From the NCBI RefSeq assembly GCF_014647915.1, contig NZ_BMQC01000005.1, positions 62,001 through 126,000 of the forward strand: DNA of 64,000 nt. The letters run 5' to 3'. Shown in pieces: positions 43,985-52,833 of the stretch (its first letter is position 1; each line of letters starts with the position of its first letter). Made by a program: the position numbers and the translations under genes. The DNA comes from Pilimelia terevasa. Lineage in GTDB: Bacteria; Actinomycetota; Actinomycetes; Mycobacteriales; Micromonosporaceae. The notes under the pieces are model-generated. The model ran no database searches. It had not been told where the DNA came from and saw only the letters and a list, made by a program, of their open reading frames with translations.

Positions 43985-44209
43985 ATGCCCTTCGACGAGC
44001 GTTTCCTCAGCACCCGCCAGCGCCGCTGGGCGTGGGTCGGCTTCGCCCTGCTCGCCCTCAACGCACCGGTGGTGGCCCGGCTCCTGCCGGACGCCTCCTG
44101 GCTGCTGAACATCTGCGTGGCCGCTGTCGTGGCCGTCGTGCTGATCGCCGACGACAGCGCCGGCCGCCGCGCCGCGCAGGAGCCGGCCGCCGAGGAGAGC
44201 TGGCGGTGA
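43985..44209 (+). CDS. Small two-helix membrane protein
   Basis: 74 residues with two hydrophobic helices (WVGFALLALNAPVVARLL and LLNICVAAVVAVVLIA) and charged ends (MPFDERFLSTRQRR; SAGRRAAQEPAAEESWR). Its stop overlaps the GTG of the next gene (GTGA), so the two are co-translated. Function unknown. Confidence 0.68.
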   Translation: MPFDERFLSTRQRRWAWVGFALLALNAPVVARLLPDASWLLNICVAAVVAVVLIADDSAGRRAAQEPAAEESWR

Positions 44210-44565
44210 CGGCCGCCCTGCGCCGCGTCCTGGGCGACCGGACGACCGTCCGCGAGGTCCGGGCCACCCTCGCGGCGCTCGGCCGCGACCTCGGCGACGC
44301 GGGCCTGGCCGTGGCGGAGGTGCTGCCCGGCCTGCGGGCCGCGCTGGACCAGCACGCGGCCGCCGTCCGGGACAGCCTGGGCGGGGACACCGCCGCGCTG
44401 ACCGCGGGCGCCCTGGCCGGGTACGCCGCAGGCCTGTGCGAGGCGGCGGGGACGCGCGGCTGGCGGATGCCCGCCGAGCCCGTCGACTGGTCGGCCGCCG
44501 ACTGGGTGGCGACCCGCCTGCTGGCGGTGTGCGCGCTGGCCGCCCCGCTGTCGGCCCGCGCCTGA
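44206..44565 (+). CDS. Hypothetical helical protein
   Basis: 119 residues, GTG start overlapping the preceding stop, GAGGAG in front. Mostly alpha-helical and Ala/Leu-rich (VREVRATLAALGRDLGDAGL; AVRDSLGGDTAALTAGALAG), ending with a hydrophobic helix (ATRLLAVCALAAPLSA). No family recognised. It is likely functionally linked to the small membrane protein before it. A strong terminator follows 22 nt after the stop. Confidence 0.68.
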   Translation: MTAALRRVLGDRTTVREVRATLAALGRDLGDAGLAVAEVLPGLRAALDQHAAAVRDSLGGDTAALTAGALAGYAAGLCEAAGTRGWRMPAEPVDWSAADWVATRLLAVCALAAPLSARA

Positions 44566-44587
44566 ATCGCACCTGCTTCCACGTTCA

Positions 44588-44623
44588 CGAGGCGTCCGGG
44601 ACCGACTGGTCCCGGACGCCTCG
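44588..44623. terminator. Bidirectional terminator, 16-bp perfect hairpin
   Basis: Arms 44588-44603 and 44608-44623 pair perfectly around the tetraloop GACT. It lies between the convergent hypothetical gene and the MscS-like gene and should stop both transcripts. Confidence 0.85.
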
Positions 44624-44694
44624 TTCGTGTGGTGCGGCGGCCTGCGTGCCGCGCCGCCCGTTTCGGTGGCGCGCGCCGTCAGCGGCGGGCGCCG

Positions 44695-45507
44695 TCAGTG
44701 GCGGGCCGCGCCGGAGTCCGCGCCGGTGGCGGTGGCCGTCGGCGCCGTGGCGGTCGCCGTCGGCGCGGCCGCGGCGCCGGTCCGGTCGGCGAGCTGGCGG
44801 TCCAGGTCCGCCTGACCCGCCTGGTACCCCTGGCTGCGCGCCATCATGGTCTGCGACTCGGACTCGGCCCGCTGGAGCCAGCCCTCCCACCGCTGCGCCA
44901 TCGGCTTGATCAGGCCGCCGCCGATGCCGACGACGGCGATCCCGGCGACCGTGGCCAGCGCGGCGATCATGACGGAGTTCGTCACGGTGACGGCGATGCC
45001 CACCTGGTTGAGGGCGGCGATGACACCCATCCCCAGGATGAACACCTGAGCGACGTTGCCGAGGATCCGGCCCGAGGACAGCCCGCCGAGCGAACCGGTG
45101 ACCAGGTCCTTGGCCGCGCTGGCGATCGCGCCGGCCACCAGGACGATGACGATGGCGACGAAGGCGTTGGGCAGCCACGCCACGACGTCGTTGATCAGGG
45201 TGCTGACCGGGTTCGCGCCGAAGACCCCGAACGCGATCTGGAGCGTCACCAGCAGCAGGGTGTAGTACGCGAGCCGGGCGAGGATCCCGCTGGCGTCGTA
45301 CCGGCCGCGCTGCATCGCCTGCCCGACGGCGCCGCGCCGCATGAGGCGGTCGAAGCCGACCCGCTCCAGGACGGCGCCGATCACCCGCCGGACCACGCGG
45401 GCCACGATCCACCCGACGGCCAGGATCACGAGGAACGCGACGGCCTTCGGGGCGAAGTTCGCCACCGACCGCCACATATCGGTCAGTGCCGCGCTGATGT
45501 CACCCAT
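44695..45507 (-). CDS. Conserved TM-helix membrane protein, MscS-like
   Basis: 270 residues with about five hydrophobic helices (AVAFLVILAVGWIVARVVRR; LLLVTLQIAFGVFG; AFVAIVIVLVAGAIASAAKD; VFILGMGVIAALNQVGI; VMIAALATVAGIAVVGIGGG). Gly/Ala-rich helices and the ARVVRR-type ends match the 'conserved TM helix' proteins related to small-conductance mechanosensitive channels, although the cytosolic MscS beta domain is missing. A C-terminal Ala/Thr repeat (APTATATAPTATATGAD) follows. A role in osmotic or envelope stress is only inference. Confidence 0.8.
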   Translation of the reverse strand: MGDISAALTDMWRSVANFAPKAVAFLVILAVGWIVARVVRRVIGAVLERVGFDRLMRRGAVGQAMQRGRYDASGILARLAYYTLLLVTLQIAFGVFGANPVSTLINDVVAWLPNAFVAIVIVLVAGAIASAAKDLVTGSLGGLSSGRILGNVAQVFILGMGVIAALNQVGIAVTVTNSVMIAALATVAGIAVVGIGGGLIKPMAQRWEGWLQRAESESQTMMARSQGYQAGQADLDRQLADRTGAAAAPTATATAPTATATGADSGAARH

Positions 45508-45601
45508 GTGCGCCTCCCGTAGCTTCCGCTTCTGTGGGGCGTATTCCCGCGGGTGAGGCGTTCACACATGACGGTGGCGCCGGGGTTCGCCGACGCGAAC
45601 G

Positions 45602-45641
45602 CCGACGCGCGCGGCCGCCGGGGGGCGGTCGCGCGCGTCGG
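45602..45641 (-). terminator. Terminator hairpin after the CAP gene
   Basis: An 18-position stem (arms 45602-45619 and 45624-45641, one G-U pair) with loop GGGG, about 18 nt after the CAP stop codon. Confidence 0.75.
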
Positions 45642-45659
45642 TTCCGGGGGCGGGTCGCG

Positions 45660-46172
45660 TCAGCTCCGGCCGAAGACCTGGGTCCAGTAGGGGGTGCCGT
45701 TGCTGGCGTACGCCATGCCGACGCCGACCGAGCGGGCGGCGCAGTTGAGCATGTTGGCGCGGTGGCCGGCGCTGTTGGCCCAGCCGACGAACACGCTGCG
45801 GCCGTTGCCGTAGCCGAAGGCGATGTTCTCGCTCATGGCGTACTGGTAGCCGGCCCGGCGGGCGCGCTGGACGAACGTGCCGGTGCGGGGGCTGACGTGG
45901 TTGAAGTAGCGGTACGCGGCCATGTCGGCGGAGTGGCGGCGGGCGGCGATGTTCAGGCTGGCCAGCGGGCGGACGGCGCGGCAGCCGCTGCGGACCCGGT
46001 AGGCGTTGGTGTAGCGCATGGCCTCCGCCGAGTAGGTGGCGGCGCGGGCGGCCCGGGCGGCGGCCACGGAGGTGGTGGCGGCGGCGGGGGCGGCGGGCGT
46101 GGCGGGAACGGCGAGGAATCCGACACCGGCGGCGGCGACGAGGAGGGGCGCGAGACGGCGGAGGATAGACAC
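45660..46172 (-). CDS. Secreted CAP (SCP/PR-1-like) domain protein
   Basis: 170 residues. Signal peptide VSILRRLAPLLVAAAGVGFL with cleavage near the Ala-rich stretch, then a CAP domain carrying the conserved cavity residues His (ARRHSADMA), Glu (MSENIAFGYG) and His (SAGHRANML), and the ending YWTQVFG. Bacterial CAP proteins are secreted, with mostly unknown roles. GTG at 46170-46172 follows AAGGGGAA; longer in-frame versions place residues before the signal peptide and are unlikely. Confidence 0.9.
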   Translation of the reverse strand: MSILRRLAPLLVAAAGVGFLAVPATPAAPAAATTSVAAARAARAATYSAEAMRYTNAYRVRSGCRAVRPLASLNIAARRHSADMAAYRYFNHVSPRTGTFVQRARRAGYQYAMSENIAFGYGNGRSVFVGWANSAGHRANMLNCAARSVGVGMAYASNGTPYWTQVFGRS

Positions 46173-46280
46173 TCGGTGGTTCCCCTTTGCGAATGGCGGT
46201 CCGCCACGGGCTTCGACCCGCAGCGGCGGTGGCGCCATTCCCATCGGTCCCCGGCGAAGGGGAACGAGTGCGCGCAAGGT

Positions 46281-46312
46281 GACCCTCAGTAGCAGACAAG
46301 TTACTGAGGGTC
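46281..46312 (-). terminator. Terminator hairpin after the lipoprotein gene
   Basis: GACCCTCAGTA and TACTGAGGGTC form a perfect 11-bp stem with a 10-nt loop, 14 nt after the lipoprotein stop and upstream of the CAP gene. Confidence 0.7.
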
Positions 46313-46326
46313 GTCACGTTCCGTGA

Positions 46327-46803
46327 CTACTGGCTGTACTGGGCCAGCAGCGCCGTCATGGTCGACAGCGCCGGCTCCAGCGCCTCCGGGATGCTGCCGT
46401 CGGTGACCCGCAGCGTCCGCCCGGCCGCGCGCAGCTCGTAGTGGAAGCCGTCGCTCACCCCGCCGGTGGCGCCGGGCTGGCGCACCGACGCGATCCGGGC
46501 GGCGGTCAGCACCCGCCGCAGCTCGGCCAGTTCCTCCGGCTGCAACTCCCCCGTGCGCGGGCGGGCGCCGCGGACCGCCAGCGCGTAGCGGCCGTCCTCG
46601 CCGACCGTCAGCCTGTCCTCCACCCCCGCCAGCCCGCCCGTGCGCCGGTAGTCGACCAGCTCGGCGCCGGTGGGCGTGGGAGCGGGAGTCGTCGTCGGCG
46701 GCGCGCTCGGCGACGGCGTGGCCGCCGGCCCGCCCTTCGGGGTGCACCCGCCCAGGAGCACCACCGAGATCACCGCCACCACCGTCGCGAACCGCACGCG
46801 CAT
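46327..46803 (-). CDS. Lipoprotein of unknown function
   Basis: 158 residues. Signal peptide MRVRFATVVAVISVVLLGGC with clear lipobox LLGGC, a Pro/Thr-rich linker, then a compact domain (ELVDYRRTGGLAGVEDRLTV; ELQPEELAELRRVLTAARI; FHYELRAAGRTLRVTDGSIP). Such short domains occur in actinobacterial lipoproteins related to protealysin-inhibitor-like proteins; I do not assign a family. ATG at 46801-46803 with GGAAGG upstream. Confidence 0.78.
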   Translation of the reverse strand: MRVRFATVVAVISVVLLGGCTPKGGPAATPSPSAPPTTTPAPTPTGAELVDYRRTGGLAGVEDRLTVGEDGRYALAVRGARPRTGELQPEELAELRRVLTAARIASVRQPGATGGVSDGFHYELRAAGRTLRVTDGSIPEALEPALSTMTALLAQYSQ

Positions 46804-47225
46804 CGTCCCGCCTTCCGCTCGTCCGCCCGGACTGTGCCCAGGCCGATCCGTGGCCTCAACATAGCCACCCAGGTGAATCGACGCACGGCGATGCTCCGCG
46901 GTTCGTCCGGGGGCCACGCAATTCTGCCGGCGGAGCCGCCCGCGCCACTCCCGGCAACACGGCTGCGGGAGCGTCACACAGGCCCCGACCCCGTCAATCG
47001 TGGCGACCGTCACATCAGCACCCCATGCGGGCAGCATTGGTCTGTCCGGCGGAAACCCGGCGGTGTAACGTACGCACGCCGCGACCGACACACCGCGCGC
47101 CGACCGCCGAGCCGGGGCGGTCCATGCGGGCGTCTCCGCCCCGGAGTACGGCCGGCGGTGGTTACGGTGAGCAGGCGGGCAGACCAGGAACGGCCAGACG
47201 ACAGGAACGGACGGCGGGGAGCGTA
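46804..47225. other. Gene-free divergent promoter region of the lipoprotein and citrate synthase genes
   Basis: 422 nt without a supported gene. A TATGTT box on the minus strand (46858-46863) may serve the lipoprotein gene. On the plus strand TACGGT at about 47163-47168 could be the -10 of citrate synthase, and TAACGT near 47066-47071 another. A 7-bp stem (GGGGCGG / CCGCCCC) lies between them. Nothing stronger is seen. Confidence 0.4.
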
Positions 47226-48509
<1,284 letters not shown>

Positions 48510-48522
48510 CCCACCAGCACGA

Positions 48523-48555
48523 CGACGGCGCGGCCCCGGCGGGGTCGCGCCGTCG
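48523..48555 (+). terminator. Terminator of the citrate synthase gene
   Basis: A 15-position stem (48523-48537 with 48541-48555, one G-U pair) around a GGC loop, followed by GTGTTTCC. Confidence 0.8.
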
Positions 48556-48601
48556 GTGTTTCCACCCGCCCCGGCGCCCTCCGTGGCGCGTCCGCGGCGG
48601 G

Positions 48602-48871
48602 TCAGGCGGCCGGGTGGGCCGGGCGCGCGGGCGGGAGGTTGGCGATGGCGCGGGCGTAGGCCTCCAACTGCCGGACGGAGATCGTCACGCCCAGGCCGCG
48701 CAGCTTGGCCTGCATGTCGGCGGCGATCTCCTCGGGCGGGCGGCCCGCGTGGGTCGGGGCCAGCAGACCCACCACGCGCTCGATGCGGACGCTGAGATGG
48801 CGCTCCAGGGCGCCGCCCGCGCCGCTCTCGGGGCGGGCGACCGCGGCGATCCGTGCCGTTTGGTCAGTCAT
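48602..48871 (-). CDS. Small hypothetical protein
   Basis: 89 residues: MTDQTARIAAVARPESGAGG, then a helical segment (ALERHLSVRIERVVGLLAPT) and a second part with an acidic helix and a possible DNA- or protein-binding layout (EEIAADMQAKLRGLGVTISV; RQLEAYARAIANL). No family recognised. ATG at 48869-48871 has a TACAGT box 6 nt upstream (48878-48883), so it is probably leaderless; this supports the start. Confidence 0.68.
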   Translation of the reverse strand: MTDQTARIAAVARPESGAGGALERHLSVRIERVVGLLAPTHAGRPPEEIAADMQAKLRGLGVTISVRQLEAYARAIANLPPARPAHPAA

Positions 48872-48877
48872 TCCCCA

Positions 48878-48883
48878 ACTGTA
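48878..48883 (-). promoter_or_regulatory. -10 box of a leaderless small gene
   Basis: TACAGT on the minus strand, 6 nt before the ATG of the 89-residue gene, with an AT-rich stretch just upstream that is unusual for this region. Confidence 0.5.
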
Positions 48884-48989
48884 AGAAAACTCACGTCTCC
48901 GGTAAACCCCTGGCCGCGCCTGGGGCTCCAACTGCCCGAATGGCCGACAGCGGCCGCTGAACGCGGCCCGGAGCAGGCCGCCACTGGTG

Positions 48990-49044
48990 ACGGCGTGACC
49001 CGGCCCGGCCACCGGGTCGCGGTGGCCGGGCCGGGTCACGCCGT
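48990..49044 (-). terminator. 24-bp perfect hairpin after secA2
   Basis: Arms 48990-49013 and 49021-49044 are exact inverses around a 7-nt loop (GGGTCGC). It begins 46 nt after the secA2 stop. It is the longest perfect stem in the window and should be a very strong terminator. Confidence 0.85.
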
Positions 49045-49090
49045 GTGCTTCCCCGCCCGCGCCCCGGCGGGGCGGCGGCGGGCGGCCGGG

Positions 49091-51379
49091 TCAGCGGCCG
49101 GCGATGCGGCGGGCGACCGCCGAGATCAGCCGGTCCAGCTCCGAGCCGAACGGGTTGTCGTGCACCAGGTAGGTCCACGTCGCGCTCGGGCGCACCAGCT
49201 CCGCCTTGTCCGGCTGCCAGCCGTCGCTGAAGTCGGTGTCGGCGAACGTCGCCGTCGTCCGCTCCTCCACCTCCGGCACGAGCTTGGTGAAGGCCGGTAC
49301 CGCCGAGCGGTGGAACTCGTCCAGGGGGTCCAGCCGGCCCAGCGCGCGCAGGTGCACGCCCTCGCGGATCTCGGTCAGCTCGGCCAGGTGGGCCGTCCAG
49401 AGCCGGTCCAGGTGGAACAGGGCGATCGCCCGGGCCGCCGTGGACAGCACCTCGGGGTCGATCTCGGCCGTCTTCTCCGGGAACTTCTCGGTCAGCATGA
49501 CCGCCGCGATCTCGCTGTTCAGCAGGCGCTCCCGGCGCTCGGCCAGCGCCTGCCGCTGCTGCTCGACGACGACGCTGTACCGCCAGGTGTTGCGGTGGAT
49601 CTCGAAGTTGACGCCCTCGGCGACCCGCTGGGCGTGCTCGACGGCGTAGATGGCCCGCTCGTCGGTGACCAGGCCGTCGGACTGCATCTCCGGCGAGGGC
49701 GGGATGACGTCGGCCGCGTGCTTGACGATCAGCTCGTCCTCCAGGCTGACGAAGAACACAGAGCCGCCCGGGTCGCCCTGGCGGCCGGCGCGGCCGCGGA
49801 GCTGGTCGTCGATGCGGCGGCTGTCGTTGCGGCCGCTGCCGATGACGAACAGCCCGCCCAGTTCGGCGACCCGGTCCGCCTCGGCGGCGTCGCTGCCGCC
49901 GAGGCGGATGTCCACGCCCCGGCCGGCCATCTGGGTGGAGACGGTGACCGCGTTGTACGCGCCGGCCTCGGCGATGATCGCCGCTTCCTCGGCGTCGTTC
50001 TTGGCGTTGAGCACCACGCACTCGATGCCCGCGTCGGCGAGCGACTTGGCGAGCCGCTCGGACTCCTTCACGTCGAGCGTGCCGACGAGCACGGGGCGCC
50101 CGGTGGCGTGCTGGGCGGTGATCTCGGCGACCAGGTACTCGTCCTTCTCCGCCCGGGTGGCGTACAGGCGGTCGGGCTGGTCCTCGCGGATGTTGGGGGT
50201 GTTCGGCTCGACGACCGCCACCTCCAGCTTGAAGAACTCGCGGAGCTGGTCGCCGACGAGGACCGCGGTGGCGGTCATGCCGCACAGGTGGGCGTACAGC
50301 GCGACGAACGCCTGGACGGTGATCGTGCCGAGCACCTCGCCCTCGGCGGTGGCCTCCAGGCCCTCCTTGGCCTCCACGGCGGCCTGGAGCCCGTCGGGCC
50401 AGCGGCGGCGCTGGGCGACCCGGCCCCGGAACTCGTCGATCAGCTCGACCTTGCCGTCGCGGACGAGGTAGTCGACGTCGCGCTTGAGCAGGGCGCGGGC
50501 GTGCAGCGCCAGGTTGAGCGCGGTGAGTTCGGCGACGTGCTCCTCGTCGTAGAGGTCCGCACCGCCGAGCTGCTGCTCCAGCTCCGCCAGGCCCTTGCTG
50601 GTGAAGGCGACGCTGCGGCCGTCGTCGGCGACCGTGAAGTGCAGGCCGCGGCGCAGGCCGCGGACCAGCTCGGCGGCCGAGTGGACCGGGTCCTGGTCGT
50701 GGGTGACGGCACCGGCGAGGATCAGCGGGACGCGGGCCTCGTCGATGAGGATCGAGTCGGCCTCGTCGACGATGGCCGTGCGGCGCTCCGGCTGGACCCG
50801 GTCGGCGAGGTCGGTGACGAGCTGGTCGCGCAGGAAGTCGAAGCCGGCCTCGGAGACGGAGACGTAGGTGACGTCGGCGTCGTAGGCGGCCCGCCGCTCC
50901 TCGGGGGTGCTCGCCTCGGTGACCCAGCCGACGGTCATCCCGAGCAGCTCGTAGATCGGCTTCATCCACTGCGCGTCGCGGCGGGCGAGGTAGTCGTTGA
51001 CGGTCAGCAGGTGGACCGGGCCGTTGCCCTTGCGCACGTGGCCGAACGCCGCGATGGCGGCGGTCAGCGTCTTGCCCTCGCCGGTGGCCATCTCGGCGAC
51101 GCGGCCGCCGAGCAGCGCCATGGCGCCGAGGAGCTGCACGTCGTACGGCCGCTCGTCGATCGCGCGGCGGGCGGCCTCGCGGCCGAGCGCGCAGATCTCG
51201 ACGAGGCTCGCCGCGACGCTGGCGCGCGCGGTCAGCGCCTCGTCGTCCAGGTTCTCCAGCTCGGCCTCAAGGGCCTCGATCGCGGCCAGGTGCTCGCGCA
51301 TCGGCGTGAGCTCCACCGTGGTGCCGGGGCGCTGGAGCATCCGCCGGACTCTGCTTCGGATCAGTTGCGACACACCCAT
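49091..51379 (-). CDS. secA2: Accessory Sec system translocase ATPase SecA2
   Basis: 762-residue SecA-family motor. Walker A MATGEGKTLTAA at about 97-108, preprotein cross-linking region, Walker B AIVDEADSILIDEARVPLI, the second nucleotide-binding fold (VLVGTLDVKESERL; NAKNDAEEAAIIAEAG; STQMAGRGVDIRLGG; QLRGRAGRQGDPG). It is shorter than housekeeping SecA (usually over 900 residues in actinobacteria) and lacks the C-terminal zinc-binding tail, as in actinobacterial SecA2, which exports a small set of proteins. ATG at 51377-51379 has a TACCGT box 8 nt upstream (leaderless); a GTG two codons on is an alternative. It is divergent from a secreted LamG-like protein. Confidence 0.92.
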   Translation of the reverse strand: MGVSQLIRSRVRRMLQRPGTTVELTPMREHLAAIEALEAELENLDDEALTARASVAASLVEICALGREAARRAIDERPYDVQLLGAMALLGGRVAEMATGEGKTLTAAIAAFGHVRKGNGPVHLLTVNDYLARRDAQWMKPIYELLGMTVGWVTEASTPEERRAAYDADVTYVSVSEAGFDFLRDQLVTDLADRVQPERRTAIVDEADSILIDEARVPLILAGAVTHDQDPVHSAAELVRGLRRGLHFTVADDGRSVAFTSKGLAELEQQLGGADLYDEEHVAELTALNLALHARALLKRDVDYLVRDGKVELIDEFRGRVAQRRRWPDGLQAAVEAKEGLEATAEGEVLGTITVQAFVALYAHLCGMTATAVLVGDQLREFFKLEVAVVEPNTPNIREDQPDRLYATRAEKDEYLVAEITAQHATGRPVLVGTLDVKESERLAKSLADAGIECVVLNAKNDAEEAAIIAEAGAYNAVTVSTQMAGRGVDIRLGGSDAAEADRVAELGGLFVIGSGRNDSRRIDDQLRGRAGRQGDPGGSVFFVSLEDELIVKHAADVIPPSPEMQSDGLVTDERAIYAVEHAQRVAEGVNFEIHRNTWRYSVVVEQQRQALAERRERLLNSEIAAVMLTEKFPEKTAEIDPEVLSTAARAIALFHLDRLWTAHLAELTEIREGVHLRALGRLDPLDEFHRSAVPAFTKLVPEVEERTTATFADTDFSDGWQPDKAELVRPSATWTYLVHDNPFGSELDRLISAVARRIAGR

Positions 51380-51387
51380 GAGCGGCA

Positions 51388-51393
51388 ACGGTA
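51388..51393 (-). promoter_or_regulatory. -10 box of leaderless secA2
   Basis: TACCGT on the minus strand, 8 nt before the secA2 ATG, without a ribosome binding site. Confidence 0.45.
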
Positions 51394-51537
51394 CGCGACG
51401 CCGGTCGCGCCGCGCGCCCCTGGATCGCACTGGCGCGCCGAGTTCCGCGCAGAGGTCGGACAGAGGCCGGGTGTCACCCGCACAAAAGAATCCCAAAAAG
51501 ATACACAGCACCCAAATTGCTTGAATCCGTAAAAACG

Positions 51538-51543
51538 TACTAT
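51538..51543 (+). promoter_or_regulatory. -10 box of the LamG-like protein gene
   Basis: TACTAT, 6 nt before the ATG at 51550, in an AT-rich 70-nt stretch between secA2 and this gene. TTGCTT around 51517-51522 may be the -35. AGGGG directly before the ATG is too close for a normal ribosome site, so a leaderless mRNA is more likely. Confidence 0.5.
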
Positions 51544-51549
51544 CAGGGG

Positions 51550-52290
51550 ATGAGAATCGCTTCTGCACTGCTCGCCGCCGGTCTCACGGTCGCCGCCGGC
51601 CCACCGGCGTCCGCGGCACCCGCGCCGCGCGAAGCGACGCAGACCATCGCCGCCTTCTACTCGTTCGACACCGCCGTCCCCGGCGCCACCGGCACCGTGG
51701 CCGACGTGTCGAACCACGGCCGCACCATGCGGATCCGCGCCGCCGACGGCGGTGCCGTCCGGTTCTTCGAACGGGCACCGAAGCTCGCCCTGCTGTTCCC
51801 CGCCCGCTGCGTGCCCCGGGCGGCCACGTGCGCCCGGGCGATGCTGGAGACCCCGCACCACGAGAGCCTCAACCCGGGCACCCGGCGCCTGTTCTTCGGC
51901 GCCCGGCTCATCGGGACCGCGGGCGCCGTCGGCACGGGCGCCAACATCCTGCAGAAGGGCGTGAACCCGGGCGGCAGCCAGTACAAGCTCCAGATCGGCG
52001 CCCGGGGCAAGCCCAACTGCGTGGTCGCCGGCCAGGCGGCCGGGGAGGTGTTCCTCGCCCGCTCCTCGGCGCCGGTCACCGACGGCGCCTGGCACCAGGT
52101 CGCCTGCCTGCGGACCGGCACGACGCTGTACGTGTACGTCGACGGCGTGGCCCGCGGCTCGACGGCGGTCCCCGCTACGGTGACCGTGACCAACACGCTT
52201 CCGCTGCGGCTGGGTGCCCGCAACCTCGCCGACCGGACCGACCGCTTCGGCGGCGGGGTCGACGACGTCTTCGTCACCATCGGCGGCTGA
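51550..52290 (+). CDS. Secreted LamG/concanavalin-like protein
   Basis: 246 residues. Signal peptide MRIASALLAAGLTVAAGPPA with cleavage after ASA, then one jelly-roll domain of the LamG type (FFGARLIGTAGAV; VTDGAWHQVACLRTGTTLYV; YVDGVARGSTAVPATV; GVDDVFVTIGG). Four cysteines. Single-domain proteins of this kind are secreted by many actinobacteria and probably bind polysaccharides; no catalytic residues are evident. It is divergent from secA2, which makes it worth testing as a substrate, but its Sec signal looks ordinary. Confidence 0.8.
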   Translation: MRIASALLAAGLTVAAGPPASAAPAPREATQTIAAFYSFDTAVPGATGTVADVSNHGRTMRIRAADGGAVRFFERAPKLALLFPARCVPRAATCARAMLETPHHESLNPGTRRLFFGARLIGTAGAVGTGANILQKGVNPGGSQYKLQIGARGKPNCVVAGQAAGEVFLARSSAPVTDGAWHQVACLRTGTTLYVYVDGVARGSTAVPATVTVTNTLPLRLGARNLADRTDRFGGGVDDVFVTIGG

Positions 52291-52381
52291 CGCCGCCTCC
52301 GGCGGGTCCGGCCCGCGGGGGCGCCGGACCCGCCGCCCGTCCGCCCCCGACCTGGCCCGACCGATGCGGAGTACACACGCC

Positions 52382-52759
52382 ATGGCGCTCATCACCGTCG
52401 CCGAGGACGACGACGACCTGAGACCGGTGATCGTCCGGGTCCTGGAGCGGGCCGGACACGAGGTGGTGGCCGTCGGCGACGGCGGCGCCGGCCTGGCCGA
52501 GCTCCGCCGCCGCCGGCCGGACGTCCTGGTGACCGACCTGGACATGCCGGTGCTCACCGGTACCCAGATGTGCCGGCGGGCCGCCGCCGAGGGGCTGCTG
52601 GACGGGGTACTGATCATGGTGGTCAGCGGCGCGCTCCCGCGCGGCGCCGACCCGCACGACGCCCTGCCCACGAACACGGTGCTGCGCAAGCCGTTCACCG
52701 GCACCGATCTGCTCCGCTGCCTGCGCGCCCTCATGGACCCCTCCGCCCCGACTCCCTGA
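52382..52759 (+). CDS. Stand-alone response-regulator receiver protein
   Basis: 125 residues: a receiver domain only. Acidic cluster VAEDDDDLRP, phospho-acceptor Asp in VLVTDLDMPVLTG (about residue 53), Ser in MVVSGAL and Lys in VLRKPFTGTDLL. No output domain, so it must act through a partner; no kinase is encoded next to it. ATG at 52382. It converges on cobB with 74 nt between. Confidence 0.88.
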   Translation: MALITVAEDDDDLRPVIVRVLERAGHEVVAVGDGGAGLAELRRRRPDVLVTDLDMPVLTGTQMCRRAAAEGLLDGVLIMVVSGALPRGADPHDALPTNTVLRKPFTGTDLLRCLRALMDPSAPTP

Positions 52760-52833
52760 CCTCCGCCGCCCTCGCCCCTGCCGGGGGCGCCGCGGGTCCC
52801 GCCGCGCCGCCGGTCTGCCCGGGGGCGGCGGTG

